Positions 54,307 to 62,306 of a DNA stretch of 64,000 bases are shown one piece after another. Numbering within the stretch: position 1 is the stretch's first letter; the number at the start of each line of letters is the position of its first letter. Both the position numbers and the translations under genes were made by a program. Location of the stretch: contig CAMCVP010000001.1 of assembly GCA_945881835.1 (NCBI GenBank), positions 434,001-498,000 on the forward strand. The letters run 5' to 3'. Under the pieces are notes generated by a model. That model searched no databases. It worked only from the letters and a program-made list of their open reading frames with translations, and had not been told where the DNA came from. The DNA comes from Chryseobacterium gleum. Its GTDB lineage: Bacteria > Bacteroidota > Bacteroidia > Flavobacteriales_D > Sanyastnellaceae.

Positions 54307-55326
54307 ATGAAAAAGATAATTTTCGTTTTGTTTGCCGTTATAAATTGTGTGGTGTTGAATGCCCAAGCTCGTTACAAAGTGACTTCAGTGATGCAGCGCA
54401 TTCAGACTACTGACTATTGGATTTCGGTTCAGAAGATGAATACGTTCATTACTTCCAACAACATTACAGTCTCTCGTCAGAACGAATCTCCATTGAAGTA
54501 CACCGTGAATTTCAGCATTGAGCCGAAGCTTTACGCCGCATACAAAGAGGTTGTTAAAGATATGGGCTTGTTTACAGAAAATAATTTGAACACTACAGAC
54601 AATACAGCTCGTGTGGAGGAGTTGAGAGGGAACATCAAATACTATCAGGATAAGATAGACCTTCAAAGTTCTTTGATGGAAAAGATGGATCCGCAAACGG
54701 AACAATACAAGACCATGTGGGGTGAGTTGAAAAATTTGGAAACAAGCATTCGCAGTTCTCAAACTGATTTGAACAATCTCACAAGCACGGAATATTATTA
54801 CGTTGTTGACTTAGAAATTGAGGACGAGACGTATACTCCGCAAAACAGTTCTGTTCAATGGATAAACATGCCGGGTGTGGAATATTCTTATTTGCAAATC
54901 GAAGAACCGCACGATACGTTAAGTAGTCCCTATTACCAAGGTGTGTTTTTGAAATATGTATTCACCAAAGGCAAGTCCTTCGCGACGTTAGGAGCATACA
55001 AAACAACCAATAAATTGGATCCCGACACGATGCACTATTCGGAGATGTTCGTTTTTGGATTCGGACAAGATTTTTACTCCAGACATTTGGGAAGAGGGTC
55101 AAAGAAATTTTTCAATTTGTACAGCGGATATACATTCGGAGGAGTACTTGCTTCCAATGAAAAACGCAACCAGAGCTTTGCTTATTTAGCACCCGCCATT
55201 GGATTGGAAATTTTTAAAAATAAATATGTCTTAATAGATACGAAAGTCAACTATATGGTTCCTTTCAAAAACACCCGCCACATGCGCGGTCTGGCATTCA
55301 ACGTTTCGTTCAATTTCGTGTTCTAA
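54307..55326 (+). CDS. Exported coiled-coil protein with beta-barrel-like C-terminal half
   Basis: The protein is 339 residues from MKKIIF, which begins a signal peptide ending LNAQA. Residues 25-160 look like a DUF4349-style helical hairpin with a strong coiled coil (VEELRGNIKYYQDKIDLQSS, then a second helix). Residues 160-339 alternate aromatic and polar residues and end in FNVSFNFVF, typical of outer-membrane barrels with a terminal Phe. I know no characterised relative. It may be an outer-membrane protein with a periplasmic or surface stalk. The hairpin array at 55336 follows its stop. Confidence 0.65.
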   Translation: MKKIIFVLFAVINCVVLNAQARYKVTSVMQRIQTTDYWISVQKMNTFITSNNITVSRQNESPLKYTVNFSIEPKLYAAYKEVVKDMGLFTENNLNTTDNTARVEELRGNIKYYQDKIDLQSSLMEKMDPQTEQYKTMWGELKNLETSIRSSQTDLNNLTSTEYYYVVDLEIEDETYTPQNSSVQWINMPGVEYSYLQIEEPHDTLSSPYYQGVFLKYVFTKGKSFATLGAYKTTNKLDPDTMHYSEMFVFGFGQDFYSRHLGRGSKKFFNLYSGYTFGGVLASNEKRNQSFAYLAPAIGLEIFKNKYVLIDTKVNYMVPFKNTRHMRGLAFNVSFNFVF

Positions 55327-55335
55327 AGGAAGGTA

Positions 55336-55389
55336 GTCGCAGACATTCGCCACAGGCATTCGTTCGAAGAACATTCGTCACAGACTTTC
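55336..55389 (+). repeat. Mini-hairpin array with attc linkers
   Basis: Four hairpins in a row: GTC/GAC (loop gca), GCC/GGC (aca), GTTC/GAAC (gaa), GTC/GAC (aca). The linkers are attc, attc, attc, and after the last unit tttc. All four stems pair perfectly. The array fills the gap between two convergent genes and starts 10 bases after the stop at 55326. Confidence 0.85.
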
Positions 55390-55394
55390 TTGCT

Positions 55395-58106
55395 TTATCT
55401 AAAAAGCACAATGTGCCCCGAAAAAGCATGTGGCAATTCAATTAAATCCTTCATGGTGACTTGGTAATTGTAGACACCGTTCGCTGCGAAGTATTCACCG
55501 TCTAGCACGTTGCCGGTCCAGGCTTCATTTGGATTGTTGGTTTGGAAAATGATCTGTCCCCAGCGGTCGTAGATTTCCAAATTGTAACTTGTTGTTCCTG
55601 TAGATTGAGGAATCCATTCGTCATTAATTCCATCGTCGTTTGGTGAGAAACTGTTCGGGGCATAGAATAGAAATCCGCTCACAATGACTTCTCCAGTTGC
55701 TTGATCAATACATCCGTATTCATTCGTTACCGTTTGCGTAATCGTTTGAATTCCGGCTTCGGTCCAGTCGTAAGGGAAATTGCAATCGGTGCTTGTGCCT
55801 CCGTCTGACATGGAGTAGATGCAGTCTATTCCTCCAGTCGACAAATCTGTTACGGTAGTATTCGGACTTAAGATGTCAACGGTTTGTGGGACAATAGAGA
55901 ATCCGGCATTGGGCAGCGGATAAACGACAATCGCATCATTCAAACTTTGATAAAGCGTGTCAATACAACCGTTCACAGTATAGACCATGAGGGATACATC
56001 GTAAGTTCCCGGGGTGTTGTAGATGTGTAAGTTTTCGGGTTGAAAACTACCTGTTCCATCTCCGAAATTCCATTCGTAAAACAATTGCGTATTGCTTTGC
56101 GCAATGGCGTTGAAGGTACCGAAGACAGGGGGACAACCCGCTGCAGGAAAGATGGAAGGGTCGAGTGTGGGGTCTATCGGAACCCAAAGGTCATCGATAT
56201 ATGATTCGGTGCAACCGTTATCCGTTATGGTTAATGTTACCGTATACGTCCCTTCTTGGTCGTAGTGAATGTTTTGCGGATTCGCGGTCGTCGAATTGGG
56301 AATTTCTGGACTTCCGAAATCCCACAGAAAAGTTGCGAAGTTGGTGTTCGCGCCCAAGGCTTGAAAATCGAAACTGTTTGTGGAAAGGCACTGTGTGCTT
56401 TGCGCAGGAAACGAAGGGATTAAATTGCCTTGAATCTCTATTGTGTTCGTTGTAGTGTCGGGACAATTAAACTCAGAGTAGGCGACGAGTTGAATGGTAT
56501 AACTTCCCGTGTCGGGAAAAGAAAATTGTGGTTCGAAGTCGTCTGAATAATCGCCGTTGAAGATCGTGTTGAATTCCCACCAGTAATCTGTTGCATTCAG
56601 CGAAGTATTGTCGAAGACGTAAGTCAGTCCATCGCAGAAAGTTGTTTGATTGGGAATGACGGCAACGGGATCGGGCGGATTCACAATGGTAATGGTGGTG
56701 TCTTGCGAGCAGCCGTTGTCGGCAGTCGCAGTCAGTGTTATGGAATGAACGGCTTCATTCGAATCGAAAATAATTCCTTGCGGATGAACCACGTTCGAAG
56801 TGGAAGGAATGGAGTTCGAACCGAAATCCCAAAGAAGCGTTCCGTTGTTGGCAACGAAGGTTGCAGACCCCAAGAAATCGTAGGTGTCGAGTTGATTAAC
56901 ACAGGCGTAATCTTCAACAGTAATGATCGGATCTATTTCAGGATACACCGTGTAGGTGGCCGTTGCGGTGTCTGAACACGACCATCCCGGATTTGCAATA
57001 AGTGTGATTGTATAGGTGCCAGGACCAGGGTAGGTGAAGGTTGGATTTTCTTCTGTGCTTACGTCTGTGTTTTCGAAGGGAACTCCGAAATCCCAAGTCC
57101 AAAAAGTCGAGTTCACACTTTGATTCGTGAGGCTAATATCAAGTCCGTTACAGATAGAAGTTTGGGAAGGCACACTCGCAAGAATGGATTGGTCGCACAA
57201 GGTCACATTGAATTGAAATGTTCTACGCGTGGTTGAAATGTAAACGCCGTTTCTATATTCTTCTGCACAAACGGTGATGGTGTACTGTCCAACTTGAGTG
57301 GCAGTTCCGCTTATGAGCCCAGTAGTTGGGTTGATGCCCATCACTGGATCACTCGTAATCGGATATGTTGGAGAGAAGCCGGGACCGTATGTTAAATTGG
57401 CATACGGAGGATTGTCAGGTGGGGTAGGCATAGGATTGAACTGATCCGCGAATAAGTAGGGCGCACAAAACGAATAAACAATCACATCGCCATCTGGATC
57501 AACAGCCGAATGGTCAAACGTAAACGAAGCGTCTTTGCATAATGCAGGTGGAGGGAAGTTTGTAAATCGTGGACTTGAGTTGTAACCAACGGCAAGCTCG
57601 CTTGTGCCGGGCACGTGCGCAACATAGGAAACTCCCTGCGATTGTGGCGATATTAAATTGTCAATACTCGGCTGAAAGCAGCAACGCTGGTGAACAATGT
57701 TATATCCGCCTGGGGTGGGTGGTAAGTTCACACTGCCAGTATAAATGGCCTGCTCTACACAAATGTCTGGAGGAAGCACGAAACATGGATTGTTAAGCGT
57801 TACAGGAATGTTGGTGACGTTTGTGCTGATGAGGTTTATTGAAAGCTCATCGAATAAAATATTGTTGCTCGTGAAAATGCCAATAGAAACCGCAGCGTCG
57901 AAATCAGTTCCGTTCACGTTGGCAGGGCCGCAATCGCGAAAAATCTTTAGAGTTACCGTGTAATTGTTTCCGGTCGTGTGCGTGTAATAAATTTCGCCAC
58001 CAATCAAATGCGAAGCAATTCCATCCATAGAAATAGTTATCGCGATAAGGCAAAACAAGATGCCAATGCTTTTGCGTAATGTGATATTTCTATTAATTCT
58101 CTGCAT
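55395..58106 (-). CDS. Large PKD-domain protein with gliding-motility CHU_C (T9SS type B) C-terminus
   Basis: The protein is 903 residues from MQRINRN, followed by a signal-type helix ending GIASH. It has a chain of Ig/PKD-like domains marked by WDFGxPxxxxxxxxxxxP and the pattern PGTYTITLI, SGSYTIQLV, EGTYTVTLT. The last ~90 residues match the gliding-motility-associated CTD: APNSFSPNDDGINDEW, LEIYDRWGQIIF, NGVYNYQV, ending HIVLFR. Such proteins leave through T9SS and act as adhesins. It stands alone. Confidence 0.92.
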   Translation of the reverse strand: MQRINRNITLRKSIGILFCLIAITISMDGIASHLIGGEIYYTHTTGNNYTVTLKIFRDCGPANVNGTDFDAAVSIGIFTSNNILFDELSINLISTNVTNIPVTLNNPCFVLPPDICVEQAIYTGSVNLPPTPGGYNIVHQRCCFQPSIDNLISPQSQGVSYVAHVPGTSELAVGYNSSPRFTNFPPPALCKDASFTFDHSAVDPDGDVIVYSFCAPYLFADQFNPMPTPPDNPPYANLTYGPGFSPTYPITSDPVMGINPTTGLISGTATQVGQYTITVCAEEYRNGVYISTTRRTFQFNVTLCDQSILASVPSQTSICNGLDISLTNQSVNSTFWTWDFGVPFENTDVSTEENPTFTYPGPGTYTITLIANPGWSCSDTATATYTVYPEIDPIITVEDYACVNQLDTYDFLGSATFVANNGTLLWDFGSNSIPSTSNVVHPQGIIFDSNEAVHSITLTATADNGCSQDTTITIVNPPDPVAVIPNQTTFCDGLTYVFDNTSLNATDYWWEFNTIFNGDYSDDFEPQFSFPDTGSYTIQLVAYSEFNCPDTTTNTIEIQGNLIPSFPAQSTQCLSTNSFDFQALGANTNFATFLWDFGSPEIPNSTTANPQNIHYDQEGTYTVTLTITDNGCTESYIDDLWVPIDPTLDPSIFPAAGCPPVFGTFNAIAQSNTQLFYEWNFGDGTGSFQPENLHIYNTPGTYDVSLMVYTVNGCIDTLYQSLNDAIVVYPLPNAGFSIVPQTVDILSPNTTVTDLSTGGIDCIYSMSDGGTSTDCNFPYDWTEAGIQTITQTVTNEYGCIDQATGEVIVSGFLFYAPNSFSPNDDGINDEWIPQSTGTTSYNLEIYDRWGQIIFQTNNPNEAWTGNVLDGEYFAANGVYNYQVTMKDLIELPHAFSGHIVLFR

Positions 58107-58205
58107 GAGTCGATCGAACGAATATAAAACCCTTTTAACCTTCAAAAGGTTGTCTTCCCAACTAAAAAGAATTAATAATCTCATTCCTTCCATAAATTTG
58201 AAACG

Positions 58206-58682
58206 ATGGAAAACTTATCACACGTGAATGAAAAGGGAAACGCGGCTATGGTCGATGTTTCCGAAAAGGCCGATACACTGCGTGCCGCGAAGGCACAAGC
58301 TGAAATTATTTTTCCGGAAAATTTAAATTCGTTGTTTCAAAACAACGAATATCAATCTCCCAAAGGCCCTGTTTTTCAAACCGCCCGTATCGCAGGAATT
58401 CAAGGTGCTAAGCATACATCGAATTTAATTCCGCTGTGCCATCCACTTCCAATTACAAATATTGATGTTCAAATTGAAAAAACGGAAAATGGCGCGTGCA
58501 TTCATTGCACAGTGAAAACGTTCGGTAAAACAGGTGTTGAAATGGAAGCGCTAACTGGCGCGTCTGTTGCGGCACTTACGATATACGACATGTGCAAGGC
58601 CATGAGCTTCGATATGGAAATTGGAGCGGTGAAGTTGTTGGAAAAGTCGGGAGGTAAATCGACATACATCGCAGTGAAATGA
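58206..58682 (+). CDS. moaC: Cyclic pyranopterin monophosphate synthase MoaC
   Basis: The 158-residue enzyme does the second step of molybdenum cofactor synthesis. Marks: MVDVSEKADTLRAA, KGPVFQTARIAGIQGAKHTSNLIPLCHPLPI, and ALTGASVAALTIYDMCKAM. It overlaps the next gene by four bases. Confidence 0.97.
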   Translation: MENLSHVNEKGNAAMVDVSEKADTLRAAKAQAEIIFPENLNSLFQNNEYQSPKGPVFQTARIAGIQGAKHTSNLIPLCHPLPITNIDVQIEKTENGACIHCTVKTFGKTGVEMEALTGASVAALTIYDMCKAMSFDMEIGAVKLLEKSGGKSTYIAVK

Positions 58683-59743
58683 ACCTTCAATCCAAATCGA
58701 ATTGGCACTCGCGCGAGTTGGCGCTTTACGGCACCACTTGCGAAGAAATTAAAAAGTGGGTGAGTTATTTTCAGTTGGAAGTGAATCAGCGTTTGGCTTA
58801 TGTCGATGCTTCTCACGCGGAAGAAAATTCAGATTCTTCATTTGGAATAACCACTCACGAAAATCATTTTGTTCTTCAGGAAGAAACAGGACTCGATCAA
58901 ACTGTCCTTCATGAATTCGATGGGGCGTTAGTCAACGGCAATCACCATGCGGCTTCCAGCCAAATCATTTTTGTTAATCTTGAAAAAGAAAACAGTTTAG
59001 TCAAGCGAAGCGCAGAACTAACCAACGTGTTAGCCGTCGTCCTTCCGGAAGGAATGACAGAAGTTCCCGCGTATGTTCAACCCTTCCTTCAACCCGAAAC
59101 TAAAATTTTTATGTTGAAGGAAGATGTGCTTGTATTCGTTTCAACCTTCTTTGAAGTGGCGTCTCTGAAAGCATTGGTATTGTTGGGAGGAAAGAGCAGT
59201 CGTATGGGTGAAGAAAAAGGACTCATTCAATACCATGAAAGAACACAAGCGGAACATTTGGTTTCCCTGTTGGAAGAAATAGGATTGGAAGTTTTTCTTT
59301 CCGTTCGGGAAGAACAGAAAGAGAATTATGCGTTCTTGAACAGCCCGTTTATTGCGGATCAACTTCAAGGTGCAGGTCCACTTGGAGGAATCGCTTCCGC
59401 CATGCGAACATTTCCACAAACGGCATTTTTAGTCGTGGCATGTGACCTTCCGAATTTGCAAAAAGAACAACTCGAATTTTTGTTGAAGAATAGAAAAACA
59501 AAAGCGTTTGCTACGTGTTATGAATCCCCATTAGACGGAGGTCCAGAGCCGTTGTGTTCCATATACGAACCGAAATCTTTTTCGGCATTGATGAAAGTTT
59601 GGGTAAGCGGAAAGAGTTGTCCGAGAAAAATGCTTTTCAATCGAACCGTTGAAGTTCTTCCAATTAAAGATTCGAAATTTTTAGTCAATGCGAATACGCC
59701 AGAGGAGCGCATTCAACTTCAAGAAAAAAGTAAAAGACCGTGA
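58679..59743 (+). CDS. mobA: Molybdenum cofactor guanylyltransferase MobA with N-terminal MobB-like domain
   Basis: The 354-residue protein has a C-terminal MobA domain from about residue 160: VLLGGKSSRMGEEKG, VACDLPNL, and CSIYEP. It adds GMP to molybdopterin. Residues 1-150 align in style with a MobB-type P-loop domain in which the Walker A Gly-Lys-Thr is replaced (ALYGTTCEEIKKW) and VDASHAEEN may be the following strand. Bacteroidota relatives share this layout as I recall, so it is a conserved fusion with a degenerate nucleotide site. Its TGA stop overlaps the 3' end of rnpB by about 12 bases. Confidence 0.85.
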   Translation: MNLQSKSNWHSRELALYGTTCEEIKKWVSYFQLEVNQRLAYVDASHAEENSDSSFGITTHENHFVLQEETGLDQTVLHEFDGALVNGNHHAASSQIIFVNLEKENSLVKRSAELTNVLAVVLPEGMTEVPAYVQPFLQPETKIFMLKEDVLVFVSTFFEVASLKALVLLGGKSSRMGEEKGLIQYHERTQAEHLVSLLEEIGLEVFLSVREEQKENYAFLNSPFIADQLQGAGPLGGIASAMRTFPQTAFLVVACDLPNLQKEQLEFLLKNRKTKAFATCYESPLDGGPEPLCSIYEPKSFSALMKVWVSGKSCPRKMLFNRTVEVLPIKDSKFLVNANTPEERIQLQEKSKRP

Positions 59744-60098
59744 GCGTAAGCCGGGTTCTGTTCATGTGTTGCCACATGTTTCATCATTTATCTATGCGAT
59801 CTACCCTCCGAGATTGAGCGAGCAACTCTTCAGTTGGAACGAATCCAACGGCCTCGGTTTATTTGATCTTACAGCCCGCAAGGTTTTCCTAGCTCGTCTT
59901 GTTACCAAGAACGACGGTGGTCTCTTACACCTCCTTTTCACCCTTACCACTATTGCTAGTGGCGGTTTAATTTCTGCAGCACTGTCTGTCCATTAAACTT
60001 GCGTTTAACGTCCCCCGCTTTTCACAGGGTGCGGCGCTCTGCGCAGCCCGGACTTTCCTCTAGTTTTGCAACCAGCGATGAATCCTCTTCGGTCTTTG
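59732..60098 (-). ncRNA. rnpB: RNase P RNA (class A)
   Basis: Read on the minus strand the transcript begins near AAAGACCG, has the near-universal AGAGGAAAGTCCGGGCT (P4 5' side) at about 40 bases in, and ends with ACAGAACCCGGCTTA and CGGTCTTT. The first and last octamers pair as helix P1. No large deletions are visible. The RNA is the catalytic part of RNase P, which matures the 5' ends of tRNAs. The 3' end lies over the end of the convergent mobA gene. Confidence 0.95.
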
Positions 60099-60101
60099 AC
60101 G

Positions 60102-60109
60102 CAAAGGTA
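60102..60109 (-). promoter_or_regulatory. -7 box (TACCTTTG) of rnpB
   Basis: TACCTTTG on the minus strand matches TAnnTTTG a few bases before the mapped 5' end of the RNA. Confidence 0.6.
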
Positions 60110-60155
60110 GTACATTCGCTATTGACTTTTTTAGTAAGAAGATTGAACTGAGATC

Positions 60156-61001
60156 ATGATTAAGAGATTATTCAAATTAGCACATCCAAAGTTTCAGAAA
60201 TTAATTCTGGAATATCCTGTTTCGTTTGAACCGCGCTACGGACATGGACAACCTGCGCATCCGCAATTACTTTCCATTATTGATAATAGAAAAGAAGAGT
60301 ACGAGAAGTGGCTGAATGCAGCATTGAAATACACACATAATTTTCAATCAATAAAGAACAATACCGATAAGCCTTCGGCGCAAGAACCGTTTTGGAATAA
60401 TTTGTTTTTGCCTGGACTTGACATGGTTATGTTGTACACCGCCATCTCAGAACTGAAGCCAAAACGGTATGTTGAAATTGGATCAGGAAATTCAACCAAG
60501 GTGGCGCACAAGGCCATTACAGAGCAAGGATTGAAGACTGAAATTATTTCGATAGATCCGATGCCTCGCGCTGAGATAGATGCGTTGGCGAATACGATTA
60601 TTCGTTCTCCGTTTGAAGATTGCGATTTTGATTTTCTTGAAGACTTGGAAGAGAACGATATTTTGTTTGTCGACAATTCTCACCGCGTATTCCCGAATTC
60701 AGATGCTACGGTGTTTTTCTTGGAAGTGCTACCGAGATTGAAGAAGGGAGTGGTGGTTCAAATACACGATGTGTATTTGCCTTTCGACTATCCGCAGTTT
60801 ATGTGCGATCGTTTTTATTCAGAGCAATACATGTTAGCAGCATTTCTTTTAGCGAACAGCGAAAAGTATGCGCCGATCATTCCGAATTATTATCTTTCAG
60901 AAAACAAAGAATTAAGTCAAATCATAGAGCCGATTTGGAACGCCCTTCCGCATGTTGTGGAGAAACACGGCGGTTCGTTTTGGTTGAAAATTGAAAAGTA
61001 A
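60156..61001 (+). CDS. Class I SAM-dependent methyltransferase
   Basis: The 281-residue protein has the SAM-binding first motif RYVEIGSGNSTK (residues 104-115), a second strand with SIDPMPRAEI and a motif near NDILFVDNSH, which together fit the Methyltransf_24 group. The downstream HDVYLPFDYP fits the same fold. The substrate is not known; relatives are often near sugar or surface-polysaccharide genes, but none are here. It overlaps nothing and ends just before the MFS gene. Confidence 0.78.
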   Translation: MIKRLFKLAHPKFQKLILEYPVSFEPRYGHGQPAHPQLLSIIDNRKEEYEKWLNAALKYTHNFQSIKNNTDKPSAQEPFWNNLFLPGLDMVMLYTAISELKPKRYVEIGSGNSTKVAHKAITEQGLKTEIISIDPMPRAEIDALANTIIRSPFEDCDFDFLEDLEENDILFVDNSHRVFPNSDATVFFLEVLPRLKKGVVVQIHDVYLPFDYPQFMCDRFYSEQYMLAAFLLANSEKYAPIIPNYYLSENKELSQIIEPIWNALPHVVEKHGGSFWLKIEK

Positions 61002-61002
61002 C

Positions 61003-62298
61003 ATGACAGAAAACACGCTCTCTCGCAAAAAGATTCATAACGGATGGGCCATGTACGATTGGGCCAACTCGGTTTACAATCTGGTCATAGGAACTGCTAT
61101 TTTTCCCATTTTCTATGGAGCTGTTACGGCACAGAAGAATGCGGAAGGAATTATTACCGGACATAAAGTTACGTTCTTCGGCGGGCAATACGAGAACACC
61201 GAGTTGTTGAGTTATTGCATTGCCTTCGCCTTGGCTTGTGTTTGTGTACTGGTTCCTTTGTTTTCAGGTGTTGCGGATTATTTCGGAAGGAAGAAAACAT
61301 TCATGCAGATCTACTGCTATTTGGGAGCTGCGGCAAGTGCATCGTTGTATTTCTTCGATATTAATCATTTGGAATTGTCGATGTTGAGCGTAGTTCTTGC
61401 TTCAGTCGGATTCTGGTGTAGCTACGCCATGTACAATTCTTTCTTGCCTGTTGTTGCTACCGAAGAGGAGCAAGATAAATTAAGCGCGAAAGGATTTTCG
61501 CTGGGATATATTGGAAGTGTTATTTTGTTACTTGGAAATTTGATTGCCATTATGGTTTTCAAGATGAGTCCGCGTTGGAGCTTTGTTTCTGTGGCTATTT
61601 GGTGGGCTGGATTTGCACAAATAACGTTCTCGAGATTGCATGAAGAGCGCAAGCATACACAGGTTCATTCTGGAATTTTTTCTCAAGGTTTTCGAGAGCT
61701 TCATGGCGTGTGGAAGGAGTTGAAGCACACGAAGCAATTGAAGAGTTATTTGTTGGCGTTTTTTGTTTTCAGTATGGGAATTCAGACCATCATGCAAATG
61801 GCAAGTTTCTTTGGTGAAAAGGAAATTCAGTTGAAGTCAGATCAGTTAATCGTTGCCATCTTGTTAGTACAGTTGATTGCCATTCCTGGTGCGTATGTTT
61901 TTTCATTCGGTTCCAGAAGATTGGGTAACATTCCTATGTTACAATTGGCGCTGCTTATTTGGGCTGCAATTTGCTATTTCGCGTTTGCCTTTGTGAATGA
62001 TGTGGTGACGTTTTTTATTGCGGCAAGTCTTATTGGATTCATCATGGGTGGCACACAGTCGCTTGCGCGTAGCACGTATTCGAAATTGATTCCAGGACGA
62101 AAAGACACCGCGTCTTTTTTCAGTTTCTATGATGTGACTGAAAAAGTGGGACTCATCATTGGTCTTATTTCCTTCGGATTTATTGAAGGTCAATTCAGTA
62201 TGCGATACAGCATTTTGGCTTTGATAGTTTTCTTCCTAGTAGGGTTTGCCTTGATGTTCTTCATTCCGAAGAATAAGACTGAGGTGTTGAATAACTAG
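61003..62298 (+). CDS. MFS transporter, UMF1 family
   Basis: The protein is 431 residues from MTENTLS, the ATG after the preceding stop. It has about 12 membrane segments and the UMF1 signature at the start, HNGWAMYDWANSVYNLVIGTAIFPIFY. This family has eukaryotic autophagy-linked relatives (Atg22); the bacterial substrate is unknown. It is probably cotranscribed with the methyltransferase. Confidence 0.88.
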   Translation: MTENTLSRKKIHNGWAMYDWANSVYNLVIGTAIFPIFYGAVTAQKNAEGIITGHKVTFFGGQYENTELLSYCIAFALACVCVLVPLFSGVADYFGRKKTFMQIYCYLGAAASASLYFFDINHLELSMLSVVLASVGFWCSYAMYNSFLPVVATEEEQDKLSAKGFSLGYIGSVILLLGNLIAIMVFKMSPRWSFVSVAIWWAGFAQITFSRLHEERKHTQVHSGIFSQGFRELHGVWKELKHTKQLKSYLLAFFVFSMGIQTIMQMASFFGEKEIQLKSDQLIVAILLVQLIAIPGAYVFSFGSRRLGNIPMLQLALLIWAAICYFAFAFVNDVVTFFIAASLIGFIMGGTQSLARSTYSKLIPGRKDTASFFSFYDVTEKVGLIIGLISFGFIEGQFSMRYSILALIVFFLVGFALMFFIPKNKTEVLNN

Positions 62299-62306
62299 GC
62301 GAAAAG

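Noticed and set aside
59688-59996. A 102-codon plus-strand ORF in the region after mobA.
   Set aside because: It lies over the RNase P RNA gene on the other strand and has no protein-like features.
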